Shown piece by piece: positions 1 to 8,659 of a stretch of DNA of 40,405 bases (positions are counted from its first letter, which is position 1; each line of letters begins with the position of its first letter). The DNA is taken from the NCBI GenBank assembly GCA_030681265.1, contig JAUXXD010000062.1, forward strand, positions 1 to 40,405, in the 5' to 3' direction. A program made the translations under genes and the position numbers. This stretch comes from Candidatus Didemnitutus sp. (GTDB lineage Bacteria; Verrucomicrobiota; Verrucomicrobiia; Opitutales; Opitutaceae). The notes beneath the pieces were generated by a model that did not search any database, was not told the DNA's origin, and saw only the letters and a list, made by a program, of their open reading frames with translations.

Positions 1-625
1 CATCGGCGGGCGCACGGAATACGCGTTGGAAGGCAGCGGGTTTATCGGCGGCGCGGTCGTGCAATGGCTGCGCGACGGACTCAGGTTGATCAAACGCTCC
101 GTCGATATCGAAAAACTCGCGAATCAAGTCGCGGACAATGGCGGCGTGTATCTTGTGCCGGCGTTCGCCGGACTCGGCGCGCCGCACTGGGATGCCGCCG
201 CCCGCGGCGTGGTCGTGGGCCTGACGCGCGGGAGCAATGCCGGCCATCTCGCCCGCGCCGCACTGGAGAGCATCGCCTATCAGAGCGCCGACCTGCTCGC
301 CGCGATGCACGCCGACACCGGCGTGCGCCTGCGGGAATTGCGCGTCGATGGCGGCGCGGTGGTGAACGACGCCTTGATGCAATTTCAAGCCGACTTGTTG
401 CGCGTGCCTGTCGTGCGGCCGCGCACCACGGAAACCACCGCGCTCGGCGCCGCCTATCTCGCCGGACTCGCGGTCGGTTTCTGGAAAGACCGCGAAGAGA
501 TTGCCGCGCTCTGGCGCAGCGATCAGGTCTTCAAGGCCAAGACGGGCGCGGCGGCCGTGCGCAAATTGCAAACGACTTGGCAACGCGCCTTGACGCGCGC
601 GCAACAGTGGGATGTTTCCGCCTGA
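1..625 (+). CDS. glpK: Glycerol kinase, C-terminal part (5' end outside window)
   Basis: The frame is open from the first bases and ends at TGA 623-625, so only the last ~207 residues are present. The visible start reads [17 protein letters not shown], the usual glycerol kinase stretch before the C-terminal FGGY domain. It continues with [56 protein letters not shown] and [16 protein letters not shown], all typical of the ATP-binding half. The enzyme phosphorylates glycerol to glycerol-3-phosphate in the cytoplasm. The stop overlaps the first possible ATG of glpD (612) by 14 bases, so the two are almost certainly co-transcribed and their reactions are consecutive. No frameshift is seen. Confidence 0.95.
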   Translation, partial: IGGRTEYALEGSGFIGGAVVQWLRDGLRLIKRSVDIEKLANQVADNGGVYLVPAFAGLGAPHWDAAARGVVVGLTRGSNAGHLARAALESIAYQSADLLAAMHADTGVRLRELRVDGGAVVNDALMQFQADLLRVPVVRPRTTETTALGAAYLAGLAVGFWKDREEIAALWRSDQVFKAKTGAAAVRKLQTTWQRALTRAQQWDVSA

Positions 626-2087
626 GATGAACCGCGCCGACTCCAGCGCGCGGGTCGCGGCGGGCGAGAGCTGGGACGTCGTCATCATCGGCGGGGGCGC
701 GACCGGCAGTTACGCCGCACTCGACGCGGCGAGCCGCGGCTACCGCACGTTGGTGGTGGAGCGCGGGGACTTTGCGAGCGGCACGTCGAGTCGGAGCACG
801 AAACTGATTCACGGCGGCGTGCGTTATTTGCGGCAAGGCCGGCCCGGACTCGTGCGCGCGTCGTTACGCGAGCGCACGCTGCTGCTGCAAAACGCGCCCG
901 ACTATGTGCACGAGCGCACATTCGTGGTGCCGGTATTTTCCGGTTGGGAAAAACTTTACTACGGCATCGGCCTGAAAGTTTACGATCTCCTTGCGAGCGG
1001 ACATCAGCCGACGCCCTCGCGCCTTTTGTCGAAGGCGGAAGCGGCGGCGGCGTTGCCGACGTTGCGCACCGACCGGCTCACTGGCGGTGTGCGTTACAGC
1101 GACGGACAATTTGACGACACTGCGCTCGTGCTGGCGTTGCTGCGGGCGGCGACGGAACACGGTGCCGCTGTGCTCAATTACACCGCCGTGGTCGCACTGC
1201 GCAAAGAGGCGGGACGCGTGTGTGGCGTGGAGTTGCGTGACGAGGAAACCGGCGCGACCCACGCCGTCACGGCACGCGTGGTGATCAATGCCACCGGAGT
1301 GTTCTCCGATGAAGTGCGCCGACTCGACGAACCCGGCGCCGCCACGACGATCGCGCCGAGTCAGGGCGCACATGTCGTGTTGCCGCGCGAATTTCTGCCG
1401 GGCGATACGGCGCTGATGATTCCGAAGACGAGCGACGGGCGGTTGCTGTTCGTGATTCCGTGGCAAGGCCGCGTGCTCGTCGGCACGACGGATACGGCGG
1501 TGGACAAGATTGCGCGCGCGCCGGTGCCGTTGGCGGAGGAAATTGATTTTCTGCTCGAACACGCCGCGCTCTACCTCACGCGCGCGCCGACGCGGGCGGA
1601 TGTGCTCAGCGCGTTTGCGGGGCTGCGTCCGCTCGTGCGCGCCAGTCGCGGCAAGACGAGTGCGCTGTCGCGCGACCACGTGATTCGCGTCGCACCGAGC
1701 GGTTTGGTCACCATCGCGGGCGGCAAGTGGACGACGGCGCGGAAAATGGCCGAAGCGGTAATTAATCGCGCGGCGGAGGTGGGCGCGTTGCCCAGACGGG
1801 TCTGTCGGACGGAGTCGCACGCCTTGCCCGCGCCGGAATTGTTTGCCGGAAATGGCGATAATCTCACGGCGGCCGACGTCGTCGCCTGTGCGCGCACGAG
1901 TATGGCGCGCACGGTGGAGGATGTGTTGTCGCGGCGCACATTGGCGCTCTATCGCGACGCGCGGGGAGCGGGCGAATTGGCGCCGTTGGTCGCGGCGACG
2001 TTGGCGGCCGCACATGGCCGTGGTGAGGCGTGGCAAGCGGAGCAATTGGCGGTGTTCCGCGCGCTGGTGCGACAGCATTTGCCGTAA
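612..2087 (+). CDS. glpD: FAD-dependent glycerol-3-phosphate dehydrogenase
   Basis: 491 residues from ATG 612; an in-frame ATG at 627, just past the glpK stop, is an equally possible start. An N-terminal FAD fold carries GGGATG (residues 27-32), the ribose-binding acidic residue (E50), and the family signature [20 protein letters not shown] (54-73). Further family blocks are [41 protein letters not shown] and [15 protein letters not shown], followed by the helical C-terminal domain. It oxidises glycerol-3-phosphate to DHAP at the inner membrane and passes electrons to quinone. Overlap with glpK points to an operon. Length is near the usual ~500 residues. Confidence 0.95.
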   Translation: MFPPEMNRADSSARVAAGESWDVVIIGGGATGSYAALDAASRGYRTLVVERGDFASGTSSRSTKLIHGGVRYLRQGRPGLVRASLRERTLLLQNAPDYVHERTFVVPVFSGWEKLYYGIGLKVYDLLASGHQPTPSRLLSKAEAAAALPTLRTDRLTGGVRYSDGQFDDTALVLALLRAATEHGAAVLNYTAVVALRKEAGRVCGVELRDEETGATHAVTARVVINATGVFSDEVRRLDEPGAATTIAPSQGAHVVLPREFLPGDTALMIPKTSDGRLLFVIPWQGRVLVGTTDTAVDKIARAPVPLAEEIDFLLEHAALYLTRAPTRADVLSAFAGLRPLVRASRGKTSALSRDHVIRVAPSGLVTIAGGKWTTARKMAEAVINRAAEVGALPRRVCRTESHALPAPELFAGNGDNLTAADVVACARTSMARTVEDVLSRRTLALYRDARGAGELAPLVAATLAAAHGRGEAWQAEQLAVFRALVRQHLP

Positions 2088-2291
2088 GCGTGGTGTAAGG
2101 GGCGGGGATCTTGCGCGGGGTCATGCTTCTTTTTCCCATGCCTGATCTGCGCACTCTCTTCGGTGCCGTGCTTGTGCGCGCGAACTGACTTTCCCCACAG
2201 AGCACGCCGATAGGCCCGGAGGATTCGGGGGCAAAAAGGCTGGGCGCGCCTCCGCTGTTGCGAATGGCGCGGGGATGGCAACGGTGGCGCG

Positions 2292-3056
2292 ATGAATCGT
2301 ATGCCGCGGGTGGTCGCCACCCTGTTGATCGCCAACCTCGTAGTTTTTGCCGCCGGGTTTTTGCTGCCCAACGGACGCGACTTGATCGCCAACGCGGGCG
2401 CGTTCTGGTTTCCCGCCAACGACCACTTTGGCCTCTGGCAGGCGGTGTCGTATATGTTTCTGCACGCGGATATGGGGCACATCTTCTTCAACATGTTCGC
2501 GCTGGTTTCCTTTGGCACGGTGCTGGAACGCGAGTGGGGCGCAGGACGCTTCCTGGTGTTTTATTTTCTCTGTGGCATCGGTGCGGGGTTGATCCAAGTG
2601 GGCATCAACTGGCAGGAATTCCACGGACTGCACGCCAGCTTGGTCGCGTCAGGACTGTCGCCCGACACACTCGCCTCGATGCTCGCGACCGGCAGCGGCG
2701 TGCTCCCGACGGATGCGGCGGTGAAGAAGGCGCTGTTCGAATACTATCGTCTCTACGCGACGCCGATGGTCGGGGCGTCGGGAGCGATTTACGGGTTGCT
2801 GGTCGCCTTTGGCTTTCTGCATCCCAACGCGAAACTCGCGCTGATGTTCATTCCGGTGCCGGTGGCCGCGAAGTTCATCATTCCGGGATTGCTGCTCCTC
2901 GATTTGTTTTCCGGTGTGACGGGGTTTTCGCTCTTCGGAGCGGGCATCGCCCACTACGCCCACCTCGGCGGCGCCTTGATCGGTTTTCTGCTCATGCTCC
3001 TCTGGCGCAACCGCAGCGGTCCGGATGCTCAAACATTTGCCCACGAAAAACACTGA
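2292..3056 (+). CDS. Rhomboid family intramembrane serine protease
   Basis: 254 residues with about six hydrophobic segments. The catalytic serine is in MVGASGAIYG (S163) and the catalytic histidine in HYAHLGGALIGF (H224). HADMGHIFFNM (58-68) is the usual HxxxN oxyanion region and ERxWGAGRF follows. About 45 extra polar residues (105-150) sit between the TM3 and TM4 regions, a known variation in environmental bacteria. It should cleave membrane proteins within the bilayer; the substrate cannot be read from sequence. The last residues (TFAHEKH) and the stop lie inside a repeat also found at 6544-6578, so the native tail may have been replaced. It stands alone, with a 204-base gap to glpD in which I see no further gene. 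Confidence 0.93.
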   Translation: MNRMPRVVATLLIANLVVFAAGFLLPNGRDLIANAGAFWFPANDHFGLWQAVSYMFLHADMGHIFFNMFALVSFGTVLEREWGAGRFLVFYFLCGIGAGLIQVGINWQEFHGLHASLVASGLSPDTLASMLATGSGVLPTDAAVKKALFEYYRLYATPMVGASGAIYGLLVAFGFLHPNAKLALMFIPVPVAAKFIIPGLLLLDLFSGVTGFSLFGAGIAHYAHLGGALIGFLLMLLWRNRSGPDAQTFAHEKH

Positions 3057-3069
3057 AGGGCACGAAAGA
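3036..3069 (+). repeat. Interspersed CACGAAA-type repeat, copy 1
   Basis: A stretch with the blocks GCCCACGAAAAACAC and GGGCACGAAAG covers the last codons and stop of the rhomboid gene. A degenerate copy lies in reverse orientation at 6544-6578. From memory, repeats of this style occur in large Verrucomicrobia and Planctomycetes genomes. Confidence 0.5.
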
Positions 3070-3121
3070 TTAAGGCGCGGAAAACCTTGTCTGGAAAAAC
3101 AGCCTTTGCGGGGAACGTGGA

Positions 3122-3337
3122 ATGACCAATACTCCGCTCATGGATAATCCAGCCCAAGCCCTAGAGGATGCCCGCCGCGCGGGGATCGACCTCGACTTGC
3201 TGGACGCAAACTTAGCGCTGACGGTCAAGGAGCGCTGGAGCCAGCACGATGCGGCGCTGGAACTGGCCCTGAAACTCGAAGAAGCGGGAAAGAATCGGGA
3301 TGCAAAACTTCAGCCACCTCCTGCAACGACTCACTGA
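3122..3337 (+). CDS. Small protein, partner of the nucleotidyltransferase
   Basis: 71 residues, ATG 3122, stop TGA 3335-3337, overlapping the next gene by 38 bases. The tight overlap makes co-expression likely. The central part (DLLDANLALTVKERWSQHDAALELALKLEEAG) is a predicted amphipathic helix pair, of a kind often encoded just before MNT/AbiEii-like nucleotidyltransferases. It has no signal peptide, membrane segment or DNA-binding motif that I can identify. Its role is unknown; it may bind or neutralise the enzyme. The overlap and similar GC support a real gene. Confidence 0.7.
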   Translation: MTNTPLMDNPAQALEDARRAGIDLDLLDANLALTVKERWSQHDAALELALKLEEAGKNRDAKLQPPPATTH

Positions 3338-3782
3338 TGCCGGGCTGGAGTTCGTGTTGGTGGGAGGCTTCGCGGCCGTGGCCCACGGCTCGTTCCATCT
3401 TACGCGCGATGTCGATATCTGCGCCGTGCTCACCGAGGAGAATGTGGCGAAGCTGCGGCAAGCCCTGGGCGAGTGGAATCCGACGCACCGGATGACGCCA
3501 CAGAAGTTGTCCTTCTTGCGGCATCCCTCGGCCGGCGAAGCGGTCAACAATCTCTACCTACAAACCGACATGGGCATGGTGGACATTTTGACCTCAATCA
3601 AAGGAGTGGGAGACTTCCAGCGGCTGCGCGCCTCGGCGGAAGAATTCGAAGTCGATGGCCGACGCTTCCACGTAATATCGCTAGGGGACTTGATCACCGC
3701 CAAGGAAGCGATGGGGCGCGAAAAAGATTTGCTGACCGCGAAAGAGCTACGAGCCATCGCCGCCAAGCGTCAGGGGAAATAA
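3300..3782 (+). CDS. Nucleotidyltransferase-fold protein (MNT/AbiEii-like)
   Basis: 160 residues. The nucleotidyltransferase signature is clear: VGGFAAVAHGS (21-31), then TRDVDI giving D37 and D39, and a third carboxylate at D95 in MGMVDILT. The C-terminal part (ISLGDLITAKEAMGREKDLLTAKEL) has the conserved K...R.KD pattern of the family. The fold transfers nucleotides to RNA, proteins or small molecules. Stand-alone versions paired with a small protein often act as toxin/antitoxin or defence modules, but housekeeping or uncharacterised roles are equally possible. It overlaps the 71-residue gene by 38 bases in a different frame. Confidence 0.82.
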   Translation: MQNFSHLLQRLTDAGLEFVLVGGFAAVAHGSFHLTRDVDICAVLTEENVAKLRQALGEWNPTHRMTPQKLSFLRHPSAGEAVNNLYLQTDMGMVDILTSIKGVGDFQRLRASAEEFEVDGRRFHVISLGDLITAKEAMGREKDLLTAKELRAIAAKRQGK

Positions 3783-4087
3783 CTGCGGTCGATGTGTCTT
3801 CTAAGATATCGAACAATCGATGAATGCAGTTCCAACAATACGACAATTTTCATCCCAGAATCATACCACAATCCACTGACAACGTTACGTCAGGAGATAT
3901 GTCGCTGAATCGGCCTGATTACGTCTCGACGAGCCTCAACGAGACGAGTGCCTGTGACGGGAGAGAGCTTCGTCAGTAAGCACACACCCGAATCAATCCC
4001 GCACTGCGCAGCGGAAAATGCGCGCAGGACTGCTCTAACATTTGAGCCCCTGCCGCGTGGAGTGAGTGAAACCCGTGACTCACTCCT
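3783..4087. other. Intergenic region with two inverted repeats, no gene seen
   Basis: No credible ORF. A 7-bp inverted repeat (3922-3928 with 3940-3946, CGTCTCG/CGAGACG, 11-base loop) has no T-run. A 9-bp perfect inverted repeat (4059-4067 with 4078-4086, GGAGTGAGT/ACTCACTCC) ends two bases before the TonB start codon. Confidence 0.6.
4059..4086 (+). promoter_or_regulatory. Hairpin abutting the TonB start codon
   Basis: GGAGTGAGT pairs perfectly with ACTCACTCC across a 10-base loop. It contains the only GGAG near the ATG at 4088, so in RNA it would hide a ribosome-binding sequence; in DNA it could be an operator for a dimeric repressor. Neither role is shown. Confidence 0.4.
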
Positions 4088-4756
4088 ATGAACACACGAT
4101 TCGTCCTCCCTGCTTCGCTCGCGCTGGCTTTTCATGGGGCGCTGTTCTTTGCGTTTTCTGATTCGACACGTCCAATCACGGCCATTGCGGCACCGGTTGA
4201 ACCTGAACCGCCCCGGTATGTTCCGGTCGTGTATGAGCCCGAAAAAATTGAAATCGTCCCGGTGGCGCGGCGCGGTGAGTCGTTGCCCAATCCACCGGAA
4301 GCGCCGCGGCCAAGGGGGGCCGAGCCGGTGGCGTTTGATCACACCATGCGCATGCCGATCGACGTTCCCCCGATCCGGGCGACGACGCGTGGTGACGCGC
4401 GCGTCATTGTGCCGAGTGATTTTCGGCCGGGCGATGGCGGCGTCGGCGACGGTTGGGCGGGGGCCTTGATCACGGGCGCGGTGCTGGACAATCCGCCGCG
4501 GGCTCGCTCGCAAGCTGCGCCGATTTATCCGTTCGAGGAAAAGAAGCACGGCATCACCGGTGAGGTCGTGGTGGAGTTTGCAGTCGATGTGCGTGGCGTC
4601 GTGCAAAATGCGCGCGTCATCGAATCGTCGTCGCGGGCGTTTGAGGAGCCGACGTTGCGCGCGGTGGCGAAATGGCGGTTCGAGCCGGGCAAGCGCCACG
4701 GCAAGGTCGTGGGCTTTCGCATGACGGTGCCGGTGGTCTTCAATCTCAACGAGTGA
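4088..4756 (+). CDS. Energy transducer TonB family protein
   Basis: 222 residues. Residues ~5-24 (FVLPASLALAFHGALFFAFS) form the N-terminal inner-membrane anchor. A proline-rich, low-complexity periplasmic linker follows (EPEPPRYVPVVYEPEK to about residue 120). The C-terminal TonB domain (about 145-222) has GITGEVVVEFAVDVRGVVQNARVIESSS, EEPTLRAVAKWRFEPGKR and a final VPVVFNL strand. It couples inner-membrane proton-motive force to outer-membrane receptors. No exbB, exbD or receptor gene is next to it, so it must use partners encoded elsewhere. The start codon sits directly after a perfect hairpin. Confidence 0.9.
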   Translation: MNTRFVLPASLALAFHGALFFAFSDSTRPITAIAAPVEPEPPRYVPVVYEPEKIEIVPVARRGESLPNPPEAPRPRGAEPVAFDHTMRMPIDVPPIRATTRGDARVIVPSDFRPGDGGVGDGWAGALITGAVLDNPPRARSQAAPIYPFEEKKHGITGEVVVEFAVDVRGVVQNARVIESSSRAFEEPTLRAVAKWRFEPGKRHGKVVGFRMTVPVVFNLNE

Positions 4757-4916
4757 GCGGTGGCCGGTGTCGCGCGTGTGGCGGCCGCGCGGCGGTGGCG
4801 GTGTGGGCACGATCACGTCGCGCAGTGGCGGGCGCGGCGCGTTGAACGCGAAGTGGCGATCGCGACGTCGCGGAGATTCGCGTTGAGCGTCGGCGCGGCG
4901 CGGCCACGGTGGTGGC

Positions 4917-6431
4917 ATGGCGTTTGCCCAACTGGCTCTTCAAGCCGTCGAATTCACTCATCCGGGGATGACCGCGGCGCTGTTCAGCGACCTGACGGTG
5001 CAATTTCCGGCGGGGTGGACGGGCATTGTCGGACCCAACGGCGCAGGCAAAACCACGTTGCTCAAAGTCGTCACGGGCGATCTGGCTCCGCAGAGCGGCA
5101 CGGTGACCACGCGCGGTCTGGCGTTGTATGTGGCGCAGCGCACCGACGACGCGCCCGAGCAGTTCGAGGATTTTATCTGGGCGCCCGATGCCACGGTGTT
5201 GAAAGCGCGGTTGCGGGTCAGCGAAGACTGGCCGGAACGGTGGGATACGCTCAGTCACGGCGAACGCAAACGCGCGCAGATCGCGGTGGCGTTGTGGCGT
5301 GAACCCGCGGTGCTGGCCCTCGATGAACCGAGCAACCATATCGACGCCGATGCGCGGCGGTTGCTGCTGGAGGCGTTGCGGGAATTTGCCGGAGTCGGCC
5401 TGTTGGTGAGTCACGACCGCGGCTTGTTGGACGAGTTGTGCGGGCAATGTCTCATCCTCGATCCGCCGGTGGCGGTGTTGCGGCCGGGCGGCGTGACGGC
5501 GGCGATGGAACAGCAGGAAAGCGAGGAGGAGTCGGCCCGCCACACCAACGAAGTCATGCGGCGCACCGAAACGCGGCTCCAAGCCGAGGCGCAACGCCGC
5601 CGCGTGATCGCCGATCAGAAGTCGTCCGCTGCGCGAGGCTCGAAATCGAAAAAAATCCCCATTCACGACCACGATGGCCGCGCGATGCGCAACCTCGCCA
5701 AAGTGAGCGGCAAGGACGCCTACGCCGGCAAGATGGTGGCGCAGATGAATCAGAAGGCGGGCAAAGTCGCGAAGGAACGCGCTGCGCTGACGGTGAAGAA
5801 ACGTTACGAAACCGGCATCTGGGTCGATGGCGCGTCGTTTTTGCCGCGCGATACGCTGCTGCGGTTGCCCGCGACGAGTTTGCCGTTGGGCGGCGGGCGG
5901 CAGTTGCATCTTCCCGAGTTGGAAATGGGCGGGCGGAGTCGCATCGCGCTCAAAGGCGCCAACGGCCTCGGCAAAAGCACCCTGCTCCGCCATCTGCTCA
6001 CGCACCTGCAAGTCCCCGCCGAGAAACTGGTCAGTGTGCCGCAGGAGATTTCGGCCGAGGATTCACGCGCGTTGCTCGACTCGATCAAGCGCCTGCCCAA
6101 CGACGAACTTGGCCGCGTGATGATCACGATCAGCCGCCTCGGTTCGCGTCCGGCGCGGCTGTTGGAAAGCGCGCTGCCGAGTCCGGGCGAAGTCAGAAAG
6201 CTGCTCCTCGCACTCGGCATCGTGCGCGGCCCGCACCTCATCGTAATGGACGAGCCGACGAACCACATGGATTTGCCGGGCATTTTGTGTCTGGAGGAGG
6301 CGCTGGCAGACTGCCCGTGCGCGATGCTGCTGGTGAGCCACGACGAAGCGTTTTTGGAGAAAATCACCGAGACCGACTGGCTCCTCACCCGCGACGAATC
6401 GGGCGACACGCAGCTACAGATCTACAAATAA
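4917..6431 (+). CDS. ABC-F family ATP-binding protein (duplicated ATPase)
   Basis: 504 residues with two ATPase domains and no membrane segment. Domain 1: Walker A GPNGAGKTT (39-47), signature LSHGE (112-116), Walker B LALDEPSNH (133-141), H-loop SHD (165-167). A charged linker (~190-310) is rich in Arg, Glu and Lys. Domain 2: Walker A GANGLGKST (347-355), SPGEVRK as a divergent signature, Walker B LIVMDEPTNHMD, H-loop SHD. This is the soluble ABC-F plan, whose characterised members act on the ribosome (translation factors or ribosome protection). The specific role cannot be assigned; resistance is possible but there is no supporting context. 160 gene-free GC-rich bases precede it. Confidence 0.92.
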   Translation: MAFAQLALQAVEFTHPGMTAALFSDLTVQFPAGWTGIVGPNGAGKTTLLKVVTGDLAPQSGTVTTRGLALYVAQRTDDAPEQFEDFIWAPDATVLKARLRVSEDWPERWDTLSHGERKRAQIAVALWREPAVLALDEPSNHIDADARRLLLEALREFAGVGLLVSHDRGLLDELCGQCLILDPPVAVLRPGGVTAAMEQQESEEESARHTNEVMRRTETRLQAEAQRRRVIADQKSSAARGSKSKKIPIHDHDGRAMRNLAKVSGKDAYAGKMVAQMNQKAGKVAKERAALTVKKRYETGIWVDGASFLPRDTLLRLPATSLPLGGGRQLHLPELEMGGRSRIALKGANGLGKSTLLRHLLTHLQVPAEKLVSVPQEISAEDSRALLDSIKRLPNDELGRVMITISRLGSRPARLLESALPSPGEVRKLLLALGIVRGPHLIVMDEPTNHMDLPGILCLEEALADCPCAMLLVSHDEAFLEKITETDWLLTRDESGDTQLQIYK

Positions 6432-6478
6432 AACTGGCGGCGGATAGGCGACACACGATCGCGGTGGATCAATACCCC

Positions 6479-6502
6479 GTGGGAGCGAGCTCGCTCGCGA
6501 TG
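6479..6502 (+). repeat. REP-like palindrome
   Basis: GTGG is followed by the perfect 14-bp palindrome GAGCGAGCTCGCTC (6483-6496) and GCGATG. The layout (tetranucleotide plus GC hairpin) and wording match the REP sequences common in Pseudomonas. It lies in the 238-base gap between the ABC-F and LysM genes, which otherwise holds only the CACGAAA-type repeat. Confidence 0.6.
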
Positions 6503-6543
6503 ATCGTAGATTGGCGACGCACGACGGCAAAGGCGCTAGCCCC

Positions 6544-6578
6544 TTTTCGTGCTTCTGGTGTTTCTCGTGGCCAATCTC
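6544..6578 (-). repeat. Interspersed CACGAAA-type repeat, copy 2
   Basis: Read on the minus strand it gives GGCCACGAGAAACACCAGAA then GCACGAAAA, aligning with the copy at 3036-3069 over its whole length with several mismatches. The two copies are in opposite orientation 3.5 kb apart. Confidence 0.45.
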
Positions 6579-6669
6579 TCCGTGCCGGGGATGACGGCAC
6601 ACTAACGGCCGCGTGAAGCTTGCGCCTTGGCGGGCGGGCGGGCATGAATGGCGCTTAAGAATTCCTGCC

Positions 6670-7608
6670 ATGAAAACCTTTCGTCTTCTTCCTCTATCGC
6701 TCCTCAGTGCCGCGCTGCTTAGCGCGCCGTTCTCTTTCGGTCAAACGGCCGAGTCCGACCAGGTTCGCGTCGAACGCGATGCGTTGCTCGTGCGCGTCGA
6801 TGCGCTCGAAGCACAGGTCGTTGCCTTGCGCGATGCGCCGCCGGCGTTCACCGACCAACGCGCGCAAGTGCAGTCGCTCGAAGCACAACTCGATGCGGCC
6901 GAGACGCGTCTGGCGGCGTTGGCCACGGCCAAGAGCGGCGTCGAAACAGAGTTGATCGCCTGGCGCGCCCGTGTGCTCGAACTCGAAAGCCAACTCGCCG
7001 CCACTTCGCCGATGGTGCAGCCCGATTCCTCGGCCCGTGTCAGCGAACTCGAAACCGCCCGCGAAGCCGCCGAAGCCAAACTCAGCACCGCGCTGCGCGC
7101 TTACACCCTCTTGCAGCTCGAGCACAATGACGCGCGCCAAAGCACCACCGGCGCGATGGCGTCCGTGAGCGCCGAGCGCGACGATCTGGCTGCGCGGCTC
7201 AATGCCACCACCGAATCCTTGCAAGCCGCTCAAGCCGAAATCGCCCGTCTCACCGCATCCTCCGCCGCGCTCCAACGCAGCAGTGCGCAGGCGATCAACG
7301 ACGCCGGTTCCCTCCGCGCCTTGTTGCAACAAGTGCAAGGCGCGCAGACCGTGCTCGCGCAGGAAAATCTGCAATTGAAGACCGCGCTCGCCCGCGATCC
7401 GGCGCGCGTCATGACGCCGGTGGCGTCCAGCGCCGCGGCAACGACGAACGGCCGCACGCACACCGTCGCTGGTGGCGACACCCTTTCCCGCATCAGCCAG
7501 CAGTATTACGGCACGACCGCGCGCTGGCAGGAAATCTTCGCGGCCAACCGCGATGTGCTCGATACCCAAGGCACGTTGCGCGTCGGCATGACGTTGCGCA
7601 TTCCCTGA
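6670..7608 (+). CDS. Secreted coiled-coil protein with C-terminal LysM domain
   Basis: 312 residues from ATG 6670, chosen because it begins a clean signal peptide (MKTFRLLPLSLLSAALLSAPFSFGQ); a longer frame begins at 6613 but its first 19 residues look non-coding. Residues ~28-250 are an almost uninterrupted Ala/Glu/Leu/Arg heptad region, a long coiled coil. Residues ~265-312 are a LysM domain (THTVAGGDTLSRISQQYYG, WQEIFAANRDVL, LRVGMTLRIP), which binds peptidoglycan. The protein is probably a periplasmic, cell-wall-bound scaffold. The stop is 12 bases from the stop of the convergent AEC gene. No catalytic domain is present. Confidence 0.88.
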   Translation: MKTFRLLPLSLLSAALLSAPFSFGQTAESDQVRVERDALLVRVDALEAQVVALRDAPPAFTDQRAQVQSLEAQLDAAETRLAALATAKSGVETELIAWRARVLELESQLAATSPMVQPDSSARVSELETAREAAEAKLSTALRAYTLLQLEHNDARQSTTGAMASVSAERDDLAARLNATTESLQAAQAEIARLTASSAALQRSSAQAINDAGSLRALLQQVQGAQTVLAQENLQLKTALARDPARVMTPVASSAAATTNGRTHTVAGGDTLSRISQQYYGTTARWQEIFAANRDVLDTQGTLRVGMTLRIP

Positions 7609-7620
7609 GCCCGCCCGCAC

Positions 7621-8559
7621 TCAAACGGGAAACAGACTGACCACGACGGCGAGCGCGACGAGCGACGTCACCACGCTCAGCGCGATGGTGGCGGAAGCCA
7701 GCTTCTCGTCGCCCTTCATTTCCACTGCCATCGTGTAGGAAACGATCGCGGTCGGCGCGGCGGCGAGAATCATGATCATCACGGTTTCCCGCACACCGAG
7801 TCCGAACCAACGCGCCGCCGCGTAGGCGAGCAACGGCCCGGCCACGGACTTGAGCAACGCCGACGCAAGTGGTGCGCGCCACGCCCCGCTGAGTTTTGCC
7901 GTGATGAGCGAGCCGCCGACGCCGAGCAGGCCAAGCGGCAACGCCATTTCACCGAGCGCTTCCAAGGTGTGCGCGATCGACCGCGGCAACGTCCATCCCA
8001 TCGCAACAAATCCGATGCCCGCGAGCGTCGCGAGCAACGGCGGTGTGACGGCGAGTTGCTTCAGGATCGGCCAAATCATTTTCGGACCGAACGTGTGTTG
8101 GCTGACCGTCAGCACGACCACGCCGCCGATGTTGTAGAGCACCATGGTGGGTGCGATGGCGATGACGGCGGCGGCATGCAACGAGAGGCCGACGAGCACG
8201 GGCGTGTCGGGCAGCGCAAAAATAATCGGCAGGCCGACGAAGGCCAGATTGCCGCGAAACGCCCCTTGCACGAACGTGCCGGTGACGGGGCCCGGCACAC
8301 GCAACAGCCACGCGACGAGGTAGCCGACGAGCACCGCGAGCGCCGTGGTGAGGAACATCGCTCCCACCAACCGCTCCGCGCCCGCCGCGTCGTGTAGCGA
8401 CGACACGAGCTGGCTGAACAACAGCGCCGGCAATCCGAGCCAGTAGGTCACGCGATTCGCCTCGCGCAGGAAGCCCGCCGAGACAAACGACGAGCGCTGG
8501 AGCCACATGCCCAGCACCACGAGGAGAAAGACCGGTGTGAGCGCGTTGAGCACGAGCAT
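7621..8559 (-). CDS. AEC family transporter (auxin-efflux-carrier type)
   Basis: 312 residues from ATG 8559 (MLVLNALTPVFLLVVLGMWL); the open frame extends 98 residues further upstream, but that part is Cys/Arg-rich and lies across the divergent gene. About ten hydrophobic segments in two five-helix halves are visible, with the family-typical RGNLAFVGLPIIFAL, SRLVTYW-like NRVTYWLGLPALLF, and the C-terminal APTAIVSYTMAVEMKGDE. Family members export organic acids such as malate. It is divergent from the dehydrogenase at 8660 with 100 bases between the starts, a possible shared control region and hint of a related substrate. Confidence 0.88.
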   Translation of the reverse strand: MLVLNALTPVFLLVVLGMWLQRSSFVSAGFLREANRVTYWLGLPALLFSQLVSSLHDAAGAERLVGAMFLTTALAVLVGYLVAWLLRVPGPVTGTFVQGAFRGNLAFVGLPIIFALPDTPVLVGLSLHAAAVIAIAPTMVLYNIGGVVVLTVSQHTFGPKMIWPILKQLAVTPPLLATLAGIGFVAMGWTLPRSIAHTLEALGEMALPLGLLGVGGSLITAKLSGAWRAPLASALLKSVAGPLLAYAAARWFGLGVRETVMIMILAAAPTAIVSYTMAVEMKGDEKLASATIALSVVTSLVALAVVVSLFPV

Positions 8560-8659
8560 AGTGGCGCGACAGTGGAAGCGGTGCGGGCGAGCGTCCACGC
8601 CGAATATTGGCACGGTTTTGGTTTCGCCTTGCGCAGGCAAAATTGTTGCCGTGCCGCTC

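Noticed and set aside
864-2078. 404-residue minus-strand ORF opposite glpD
   Set aside because: Arg/His-rich shadow without domain signature; glpD motifs are on the plus strand.
2088-2291. Riboswitch or promoter before the rhomboid gene
   Set aside because: No conserved RNA motif and no convincing -35/-10 pair seen.
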